Shown: in pieces, positions 54,156 through 64,000 of the stretch
Numbering within the stretch: position 1 is the first letter of the stretch
Layout of the letters: every line of letters begins with the position of its first letter
DNA from: Chaetoderma sp. LZ-2023a
Taxonomy: Eukaryota > Mollusca > Caudofoveata > Chaetodermatida > Chaetodermatidae
Length of the DNA stretch: 64,000 nucleotides
Assembly (NCBI GenBank): GCA_034401795.1
Contig: CM067373.1
Location: forward strand, 42,857,142 to 42,921,141
Reading direction: 5' to 3'
Made by a program: the position numbers and the translations under genes
Notes under the pieces: model-generated
Databases searched by the model: none
What the model was told of the DNA's origin: nothing
Seen by the model: only the letters and a program-made list of their open reading frames with translations

Positions 54156-55459
54156 GTCCATCGGATATTTGACGGGAACTGAGAAATGCTACCACACACA
54201 TATTACATTACAAACGAGTGAGGCGACACGGGAGCGCTATAGTAAGATTTCCATGGAGAGCACCGTGGAGGTGTAGCCTCGTCTTCATAATCGCCATATG
54301 CAGCTTTATTTAGTGCCTCTTCAGTTATCTGCGAAGTTTGAGCAAGCTACCTCTTCAAATTTGCAATTTAAAATCGATGACATCTTTATATGCCCTTTAA
54401 ACAATGGCGTGACAAAAGGCACTAATGACTAATTTAAAGGTTTCAGTTTCCCATGCGCATGTGCGAACAATTAAAGGGGCATGGCCGTGCGCCAGAAGAC
54501 ACCTGTTGAGACGCACCTTGTATCCACAATTAGCTGATACAGCGGTACACGCTCGAGTGACAGCCGACAAACATTACCAGATGCTTATACTTCAACCGTT
54601 GCGCTCGGTAGGTGTGTGTGTGCGTGACATTTATTAGCATTAATAGATCAATACTCTGATGGTTATTTTAACACAATTTGATTAAAAGTTGTTCCTGTTT
54701 TGTGCAGCAATGGCATTGAGTCCATCTTTTTAAAGATGGCCCAGCCCGCATTATAGGTAGGCTATTTAATAAATCAATTGAAGAAAGCGGTAAGTAACTG
54801 GATGTAGAATATATCGGGTTTAGCATTAAGATTTCCCAGATCTCAGTCAGCATCCTTACAATTTAATGGCTAGAAATTAAATTGAACTTTTGCATAGTTT
54901 ACGGACCATGTTATACGGGCGATGAGGGGAACGGCCACGGTCGAGCAGAATTACTGATGTCCGCGCGTGTAATGTCCTGCTATTGCGGAGTTAAAGCCTC
55001 CCGCCTCCTCCCTATCTGATACGATAGATGTGGCGTGAAAGCTTCAGATCTCTCGGTAAGACGGCAACACGGACCTTTATTACGCTATCCTCCTCTTTAA
55101 CGCCTCGTGATTGTGGTGGCCAAATCGGCAACATGCTTGCTAAATCACCGATTAAAAGTTGCTCATGACATTCTCCAAATCACAACTTGACGCATGTGAT
55201 TGTGCGCCGCATATGCACACGCACGCTCGTGAATATGCACGTACGCATCCATGTACGCACCCATGTACGCACACACTTTACACTTTTTAATTGTTAGGGC
55301 CACTTAAGTTTATTTTGACGAGCGTTCGCAGATAAATGTACTTCATCAGGCATCAGGCCATTTATGTGCGAAAGATCGCCAAAATAAACTCAACCAGTCT
55401 CCAAAGGTACAACTCACTTTGACTGCTGTTCATTGTCATCCACACGGACTCATTACCAG
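54156..55459. other. Unassigned intergenic DNA before the 47-bp array
   Basis: CATGTACGCACC-type repeats occupy about 55205-55275. No gene or RNA is recognised. Confidence 0.4.
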
Positions 55460-58400
55460 CTACGATGAGCATATACCGTACAGTAGCAACAAATACTGTA
55501 GCGGATAAAGGACATACATATAGCATACAGTAGCAACAAATACTGTAGCGGATATAGAACATGCGTATAGCATACAATGGCAACAAATATTGTAGCGGAT
55601 ATAGAACACACATATAGCATACAATAGCAACAAATACTGTAGCTGATATAGAACATGCAAATAGCCTACAGTAGCAACAAATACTGTAGCAGATATAGAA
55701 CAAACATATAGCATACAATAGCAACAAATACTGTAGCGGATATAGAACAAACATATAGCATACAATAGCAACAAACACTGTAGCGGATATAGGACAAACA
55801 TATAGCATACAATAGCAACAAACACTGTAGCGGATATAGGACAAACATATAGCATACAATAGCCACAAATACTGTAGCAGATATAGAACAAACATATAGC
55901 ATACAATAGCAACAAACACTGTAGCGGATATAGGACAAACATATAGCATACAATAGCAACAAATACTGTAGCGGATATAGAACATGCGTATAGCATACAA
56001 TAGCAACAAACACTGTAGCGGATATAGAACACACACATAGCATACAATAGCAACACATACTGTAGCAGATATAGAACAAACATATAGCATACAATAGCAA
56101 CACATACTGTAGCAGATATAGAACACGCACATAGCATACAGTAACAACAAACACTGTAGCGAATATAGAACATGCGTATAGCATACAATAGCAACAAATA
56201 CTGTAGCAGATATAGAACAAACATATAGCATACAATAGCAACAAACACTGTAGCGGATATAGAACATGCGTATAGCATACAATAGCAACAAATACTGTAG
56301 CGGATATAGAACAAACATATAGCATACAGTAGCAACAAATACTGTAGCGGATATAGGACAAACATATAGCATACAGTAGCAACAAATACTGTAGCGGATA
56401 TAGAACAAACATATAGCATACAGTAGCAACAAATACTGTAGCGGATATAGAACAAACATATAGCATACAGTAGCAACAAATACTGTAGCGGATATAGAAC
56501 AAACATATAGCATACAGTAGCAACAAATACTGTAGCGGATATAGGACAAACATATAGCATACAGTAGCAACAAATACTGTAGCGGATATAGGACAAACAT
56601 ATAGCATACAGTAGCAACAAATACTGTAGCGGATATAGAACACGCACATAGCATACAGTAGCAACAAATACTGTAGCGGATATAGAACATGCCCATAGCA
56701 CACAGTAGCAACAAATACGGTAGCAGATATAGAACACGCACATAGCATACAGTAGCAACAAACACTGTAGCGGATATAGAACACGCACATGCATACAGTA
56801 GCAACAAATACTGTAGCGGATATAGAACAAACACATCGCATACAGTAGCAACAAACACTGTAGCAGATATAGGACAACCGTGGTAGGTAGAGTACCAACA
56901 AATAGCGTAGCGGATATAGAACAAGCACATCGCATACAGTAGCAACAATACTGTAGCGGATATAGAACAAGCACATCGCATACAGTACCAACAAATAGCG
57001 TAGCGGATATAGAACAAGCACATCGCATACAGTAGCAACAATACTGTAGCGGATATAGAACAAGCACATCGCATACAGTAGCAACAAATACTGTAGCGGA
57101 TATAGGACAAACATATAGCATACAATAGCAACAAATACTGTAGCGGATATAGAACATGCGTATAGCATACAATAGCAACAAATACTGTAGCGGATATAGA
57201 ACATGCGCATAGCACACAGTAGCAACAAATAGTGTAGTGGATATAGAACAAACATATAGCATACAGTAGCAACAAATACTGTAGCAGATATAGAACACGC
57301 ACATAGCATACAGTAACAAAAAACACTGTAGCGGATATAGAACACGCACATGCATACAGTAGCAACAAATACTGTAGCGGATATAGAACAAACACATCGC
57401 ATACAGTAGCAACAAATACTGTAGCAGATATAGGACAACCGCAGTAGGTAGAGTACCAACAAATAGCGTAGCGGATATAGAACAAGCACATCGCATACAG
57501 TAGCAACAATACTGTAGCGGATATAGAACAAGCACATCGCATACAGTAGCACCAAATACTGTAGCGGATATAGAACACGCACATGCATACAGTAGCACCA
57601 AATACTGTAGCGGATATAGAACACGCACATAGCATACAGTAGCACCAAATACTGTAGCGGATATAGAACACGCACATAGCATACAGTAGCAAAAAACACT
57701 GTAGCGGATATAGAACAAACATATAGCATACAGTAGCAACAAATACTGTAGCGGATATAGAACACGCACATGCATACAGTAGCAACAAATACTGTAGCGG
57801 ATATAGAACAAACACATCGCATACAGTAGCAACAAATACTGTAGCAGATATAGAACACGCACATGCATACAGTAGCAACAAATACTGTAGCAGATATAGG
57901 ACACGCACATGCATACAGTAGCAACAAATACTGTAGCGGATATAGAACAAACATATAGCATACAGTAGCAACAAATACTGTAGCGGATATAGGACAAACA
58001 TATAGCATACAGTAGCAACAAATACTGTAGTGGATATAGAACACGCACATAGCATACAGTAGCAACAAATACTGTAGCGGATAGAGAACAAACATATAGC
58101 ATACAGTAGCAACAAATACTGTAGCGGATATAGAACAAACATATAGCATACAGTAGCAACAAATACTGTAGCGGATATAGAACAAACATATAGCATACAG
58201 TAGCAACAAATACTGTAGCGGATATAGGACAAACATATAGCATACAGTAGCAACAAATACTGTAGCGGATATAGGACAAACATATAGCATACAGTAGCAA
58301 CAAATACTGTAGCGGATATAGAACACGCACATAGCATACAGTAGCAACAAATACTGTAGCGGATATAGAACAAACATATAGCATACAGTAGCAACAAATA

Positions 58401-60330
58401 CTGTAGCGGATATAGAACAAACATATAGCATACAGTAGCAACAAATACTGTAGCGGATATAGAACACGCACATGCATACAGTAGCAACAAATACTGTAGC
58501 GGATATAGAACAAACATATAGCATACAGTAGCAACAAATACTGTAGCGGATATAGAACACGCACATGCATACAGTAGCAACAAATACTGTAGCGGATATA
58601 GAACAAACATATAGCATACAGTAGCAACAAATACTGTAGCGGATATAGGACAAACATATAGCATACAGTAGCAACAAATACTGTAGTGGATATAGAACAC
58701 GCACATAGCATACAGTAGCACCAAATACTGTAGCGGATATAGAACAAACATATAGCATACAGTGCCAACAAATACTGTAGCGGATATAGAACAAGCACAT
58801 CGCATACAGTAGCAACAAATACTGTAGCAGATATAGAACAACCGTAGTAGGTAGAGTACCAACAAATAGCGTAGCGGATATAGAACAAGCACATCGCATA
58901 CAGTAGCAACAATACTATAGTGGATATAGAACAAGCACATCGCATACAGTAGCAACAATACTGTAGCGGATATAGAGCAAGCACATCGCATACAGTAGCA
59001 ACAAATACTGTAGCGGATTAGAACAACCGCAGTAGGTAGAGTACCAACAAATATCGTGGCGGATATAGAACAAGCACATCGCATACAGTAGCAACAATAC
59101 TGTAGCAGATATAGAACAAGCACATCGCATACAGTAGCAACAAATACTGTAGCGGATATAGGACAAACATATAGCATACAATAGCAACAAATACCGTAAG
59201 CGGATATAGAACATGCGTATAGCATACAATAGCAACAAATACTGTAGCGGATATAGAACATGCGCATGGCACACAGTAGCAACAAATAGTGTAGCGGATA
59301 TAGAACAAACATATAGCATACAGTAGCAACACATACTATAGCAGATATAGAACAAACACATCGCATACAGTAGCAACAAATACTGTAGCGGATATAGAAC
59401 AAACACATCGCATACAGTAGCAACAAATACTGTAGCGGATATAGAACAAACACATCGCATACAGTAGCAACAAATACGGTAGCGGTTATAGAACACGCAC
59501 ATGCATATAGTAGCAACACATACTGTAGCAGATATAGGACATCCGTAGTAGGTAGAGTACCAACAAATACTGTGGCGGATATAGAACAAACAGATCGCAT
59601 ACGGTAGCAACAAATACTGTAGCGGATATAGAACATGCACATGCATACAGTAGCAACAAATACTGTAGCGGATATAGAACAAACATATAGCATACAATAG
59701 CAACAAATACTGTAGCGGATATAGAACACGCACATGCATACAGTAGCAACACATACTGTAGCGGATATAGAACAAACATATAGCATACAGTAGCAACAAA
59801 TACTGTAGCGGATATAGAACACGCACATAGCATACAGTAGCAACACATACTGTAGCGGATATAGAACAAACATATAGCATACAGTAGCAACAAATACTGT
59901 AGCGGATATAGAACACGCACATGCATACAGTAGCAACACATACTGTAGCGGATATAGAACAAACATATAGCATACAATAGCAACAAATACTGTAGCGGAT
60001 ATAGAACACGCACATAGCATACAGTAGCACCAAATACTGTAGCGAATATAGAACACACATATAGCATACAGTGCCAACAAATACTGTAGCGGATATAGAA
60101 CAAGCACATCGCATACAGTAGCAACAAATACTGTAGCAGATATAGAACAACCGTGGTAGGTGGAGTACCAATAAATAGCGTAGCGGATATAGAACAAGCA
60201 CATCGCATACAGTAGCAACAATACTGTAGCGGATATAGAACAAGCACATCGCATACAGTAGCAACAATACTGTAGCGGATATAGAGCAAGCACATCGCAT
60301 ACAGTAGCAACAAATACTGTAGCGGATTAG
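55460..60330. repeat. Minisatellite, 47-bp unit, about 100 copies, open in all minus-strand frames
   Basis: Units contain ATAGCATACAGTAGCAACAA, ATACTGTAGCGGATATAGAA and ACAAACAT with a 47-bp period. ACAGTA..TACTGT forms a short dyad. Variants (CACGCACAT, CATGCGTAT, AAGCACATCG, GTAGGTAGAGTACC) recur in blocks. The unit has no stop in any minus frame, so frames of more than 1000 codons arise with a 47-residue period (CSISATVFVATVC, YPLQYLLLLYA, FYIRYSICCYC). No unique domain is attached, so I do not call a gene. Confidence 0.95.
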
Positions 60331-60930
60331 AACAACCGCAGTAGGTAGAGTACCAACAAATAGTGTAGTGGATATAGAACAAGCGCAGTATGGTATAGTT
60401 GTAACAAATAGTGTAGCGGATATAGAACAAGCGCAGTATGGTATAGTTGCAACAAATAGTGTAGCGGATATAGAACAAGCGCAGTATGGCATAGTTGCGA
60501 CAAATAGTGTAGTGGATATAGAACAAGCGCAGTATGGTATAGTTGTAACAAATAGTGTAGTGGATATAGAACAAGCGTAGTACGGTATAGTTGTAACAAA
60601 TAGTGTGGCGGATATAGAACAAGCGCAGTATGGTATAGTTGCAACAAATTGTGTAGCTGATATAGAACAAGCGCAGTACGGTATAGTTGCAACAAATAGT
60701 GTAGCGGATATAGAACAAGCGCAGTACGGTATAGTTGCAACAAATAGTGTAGCGGATATAGAACGGGGCAGTACGGTATAGTTGCAACAAACAGTGTAGC
60801 GGATATAGAGCAATCGCAGTACGGTATAGTTGCAACAAATAGTGTAGCGGATATAGAACAAGTGCAGTACGGTATAGTTGCAACAAATAGTGTAACGGAT
60901 ATAGAACAAGCGCAGTACGTATAGTTGCAA
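60331..60930. repeat. Diverged subarray, 48-bp unit, about 12 copies
   Basis: Units share GTGTAGCGGATATAGAACAA with the 47-bp array but replace the other half with GCGCAGTA(T/C)GGTATAGTTG. The period is 48 bp, a multiple of three, and this subfamily shows little mixing with the 47-bp units. Confidence 0.9.
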
Positions 60931-62879
60931 CACAGGCAAATGACAAATATTTGACTGACAGACAGATTGAGAATGACGTCATAGCGGAAATACAAAATGG
61001 CTAGCACTCCATGTGAATAAAAATACTGCAACACCGACATTATCAAGTTGAAAATCAAACACCGCGCTCGACCGAACTAAATGGCAGAAAATATAAGTCA
61101 TAGTCTATAAAGTGAATATGGTTAACGGACACAGTAGGGGCCTACTCATGTTTTATTGACGCATAGGTGACAGAAGAACTGACCAGCCATATGGAATCTT
61201 GCCACCAATAACAACTACCGGTACATCATCTTAAATACTGGGACATAAATATGTCATAATTGCTGAATAACGCACCGACCATCAGCGCCCCCTACTGCGT
61301 ATGCTGTGTGTCAGGTAGGGTACCGGAGTGTAATGCATCTTAGCGTGGGAAACAGACTAGCCGAGGAATTAGCGCGAATAGTGCCCACATAACCATCATT
61401 AATGAGCGATTTGATTAAAAACGTATACGTCAATAGGACCAATATCTACACATAGGACCTACATATATCTATAAGACGACGAAACAAGCTAAACAATTTA
61501 TTATGTTAAAAAGGCGTTATAGGTACCATCCATGCAAGTCACCATACTCCATACATGTCACTTTCGTTATTCTCGTTGTCGTTGTTATTCATGCCGATGA
61601 AGTCGCTGTTCCAGCCCATTACTCAATTTGGCCCAGTGATAAACGGGACAAGAACGTTGGTCAGCGGTGCAGACACATTAACCAATTTGTCATCGGCACA
61701 CTCACCGATGCAGGGCTCATTTTGGATAGTGAGCCGTGCGCTGACATTGACACACGTACTTGTGGATAACCAATTGTTTAATGGGTCGTTGACCAATGGG
61801 CCAAAATCATTATTGGCATATTACATTGATAATATACAGGAACTGCATCGGTACATAACACGGATGCGATATTCCGCTAGGCATAGCCTATATGTCTTAA
61901 TAATAGTTAGGCCACCTCCTGTTTAATAATTTGAAAACAATTTGACTGAATGTTGAAGTTCGATTAATTGAAGAAGAGCATTCAGAATCGGTCTCGGACG
62001 TCTTGGAAAGCAGACCCATGAATTCATTATGAGCCGTGAACACGGTTAACATGCATGGCTATTTGTGAAGTGGTGAGTGCGCAGACACGCTGTTTATTCT
62101 TCAAATAGACATCTGTTTGCCGCAAAGATTGCGCGCAGGTTCCCACCACCGGTTTGTTCGGGCAGTGCCGGCATTGCGGCGACCGGGGAATGTTCGGCTG
62201 TCATCGCCGCTGAATACAGTGAATGTTTACCGATATACGGCCATTGATGACGTTACATTTATTTGAGCGTGATGTAGAATTCTGGTCCTGTTTACAAATT
62301 CTAGCGATCCAATAACATGATAACTGCCTAATGGTGTGTATATATCAAGAAATATCATGGTGTGTTTCCTGAAAACTCTGAGCCGTGACAAGCCATGCCA
62401 TCTAGCAAAGTTAACCCATTTACTGCTCTTGGAAATTGCCGCCATCTGGGGGTGTTGTGGGTGAAGGGGGGGGGGGCACTGGATGTTTCGCTTACGCTTT
62501 AAAGCCCACCCAGTGAGCCCAAAAAAGGATTGCGATCTTCCCCGACGTTCATCACCAGCAGTGGCACGCGTCGTCGTTTGTTGACAGATTAAAATAAAAT
62601 CTGTCAGATAGTTTCATTTTCCTATGATCTATATGAATTATGAAAAAGAAGCGAATACACATTCGAATACCAGAATTGTCAAATCAGGGACACTTTTGTG
62701 AATCATTAAATTATTGAATCTTAAGGAAAAACAGATCTGCGGCAAGTTTTGCTAGCAGTCAATGTGTCTGTTAGATAGGGCGGGTGAGAGGGTGGGAGGC
62801 TAAACTATGTTTCGGGGCTGGAAGATGGCAGTTATACAAGATAAGTGCTCTAGCTATATCCTATATTACAGCCATTGGT
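60931..62879. other. Unassigned intergenic DNA
   Basis: Overlapping frames at 61503-61769 and 61555-61926 (the latter with a hydrophobic start, MSLSLFSLSLLF) have no recognised family. A G-rich run lies at 62460-62480. Nothing else is identified. Confidence 0.4.
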
Positions 62880-63002
62880 TAGGTTCATGACGGAGCAAGA
62901 TACGTCATTCATGGTGCATTTTGATTGTGATGCCAGCCTACATGTGACGTAATTGAGTATGACGTCATATACATGAGTGACAGATCTGATCTCTCTATTC
63001 TG
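62880..63002 (-). mobile_element. TGACGTCA-type MITE-like repeat, copy 11 (terminal fragment)
   Basis: TTCATGACGGAGCAAG, TGTGATGCCAGCCTACATGT, GAGTATGACGTCATATAC and the terminal GAGTGACAGATCTGATCTCT mirror the left end of copies 9 and 10. Confidence 0.72.
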
Positions 63003-63504
63003 ACATGTGCAGAGAGACGGAGAATGAGCCTTCCAAATGTTCCGCCAATGCACGCCAAGGGAAGTAACTCATGTATCAACTGTGCTTATCATCTCCCATT
63101 AGTAAACAAGGCAAATCAATACATAGATGTATGCTCCCCGAAGGCATACTCTGCAGAGAAAATGAATGGATAACCCCGAAGGCATATGCTTCAGGGAAAG
63201 GTTTGGAACTGTGACTCAGACACAGAGCAACGAACTTGAAATTGTCAATGAGATATCACCATATTAGGCCATCCTTAAAATATTGTTGGTTTGGGGTAAT
63301 GATGTTAAATCCACAATTTGGGGAGTAGGAATGATTCGGTGGGCCATCATTCTTTTGGTCCAGCGGGATTTGCCCTAACGAACAATTTGTTAAGGATAGC
63401 TTAATAAAAGCAAAATCTAAGTTTCTCTAAATAAACACACTTAGAATTTGCTTGACCCCTTGGAGAAAAATACATATAAAAACTATGTTCAAAATGAACA
63501 GAGA
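63003..63504. other. Unassigned; short CCCCGAAGGCATA duplication
   Basis: CCCCGAAGGCATAC and CCCCGAAGGCATATG occur about 38 bp apart (63138, 63175). No gene is seen. Confidence 0.4.
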
Positions 63505-64000
63505 TATTTTCTGTAATAATCAATACCAAGTTTGCTGACCATATGTGAAAAAGTCTTGAAACTATGACTCGGAGAAACATTTTCTGTGATATTCAGTCGA
63601 CCATGAAAAGTAGGTCAGCATGACTTACTTTTCATACTCCGCACACCTTCTCCCTAAGATGCATCCACATACCAAGTTTGGTGAACATATTCAGTCGACC
63701 ATGAAAAGTAGGTCAGCATGACCTACTTTCATACTGTGCACACCTTCCCCTAAGATGCATCCACATACCAAGTTTCGTGACCATATGTGAAAAAGTCTTG
63801 AAACTATGACCCGGACAAACATTTTCCGTGATATTCAGTCGACCATGAAAAGTAGGTCATCATGACCTACTTTTCATACTGTGCACACCTCCCTAAGATG
63901 CATCCACATACCAAGTTTGGTGACCATATGTGCAAAAGGTCTTGAAACTATGGCACGGACAAACATTTTCTGTGATATTCAGTCGACCATGAAAAGCAGG
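63505..64000. repeat. Tandem repeat, 143-bp unit, continuing past the window edge
   Basis: GATATTCAGTCGACCATGAA recurs at about 63830 and 63973 (143 bp apart), with an earlier shortened unit of about 98 bp (63592 to 63690). Each unit has a near-perfect hairpin, ATGAAAAGTAGGTCA..TGACCTACTTTTCAT, and a block CATCCACATACCAAGTTT. The array is cut by the right edge. Confidence 0.9.

Noticed and set aside
55362-60982. Minus-strand frames of 498 to 1643 codons
   Set aside because: They arise from the 47/48-bp minisatellite, are open in all three frames at once, and have no non-repeat domain.
61503-61926. Small frames with hydrophobic starts
   Set aside because: Two overlapping frames compete, no homology is recognised, and there is no splice or transcript evidence.

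Overview
The window is animal (metazoan) nuclear DNA with very few host genes. Evidence for a metazoan source is a spliced EF-hand gene with a large intron, a complete BEL/Pao LTR retrotransposon, a DIRS-type tyrosine-recombinase retrotransposon, a LINE remnant, many foldback MITE-like repeats and long microsatellites. A marine invertebrate (lophotrochozoan or invertebrate deuterostome) fits best, but the sequence alone does not fix the phylum. No rRNA, tRNA or CRISPR feature could be supported.

Layout. 0-17.5 kb: a 43-bp minisatellite (0.65-2.8 kb), a 22-bp minisatellite (4.2-4.8 kb), a 27-bp minisatellite (6.8-9.2 kb), a cluster of MITE-like copies rich in TGACGTCA (9.9-13.3 kb), a broken LINE reverse transcriptase (13.6-14.6 kb) and purine or GT-rich simple repeats. 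17.9-27.4 kb: the only confident host gene, a two-exon sarcoplasmic-calcium-binding-protein-like EF-hand gene. Its 8.9-kb intron is mostly a 7.4-kb, 32-bp minisatellite carrying an E-box (CACGTG) in most units, followed by a second array whose units each end like a splice acceptor; the true acceptor is the last of them. 27.5-35.2 kb: MITEs, foldback elements, a CTG/CTA microsatellite and unassigned sequence.

35.16-48.78 kb: a DIRS element on the minus strand with inverted terminal repeats, an internal complementary region that reproduces the joined element ends, and gag, RT/RNase H and tyrosine recombinase coding regions damaged by a few stops and frameshifts. Nested in it at 41.09-47.58 kb is a full-length BEL/Pao element on the plus strand, with 484-bp LTRs that read as identical and an uninterrupted 1785-codon polyprotein, so a very young insertion.

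48.8-64 kb: a possible minus-strand promoter, a 42-bp minisatellite, a TIR transposon with subterminal hexamer repeats, more MITE copies, a 5.5-kb minisatellite of 47/48-bp units, and a 143-bp tandem repeat running off the right edge. Tandem arrays make up roughly 30% of the window. Long open frames across the 27-bp and 47-bp arrays are by-products of stop-free repeat units and are not called as genes.
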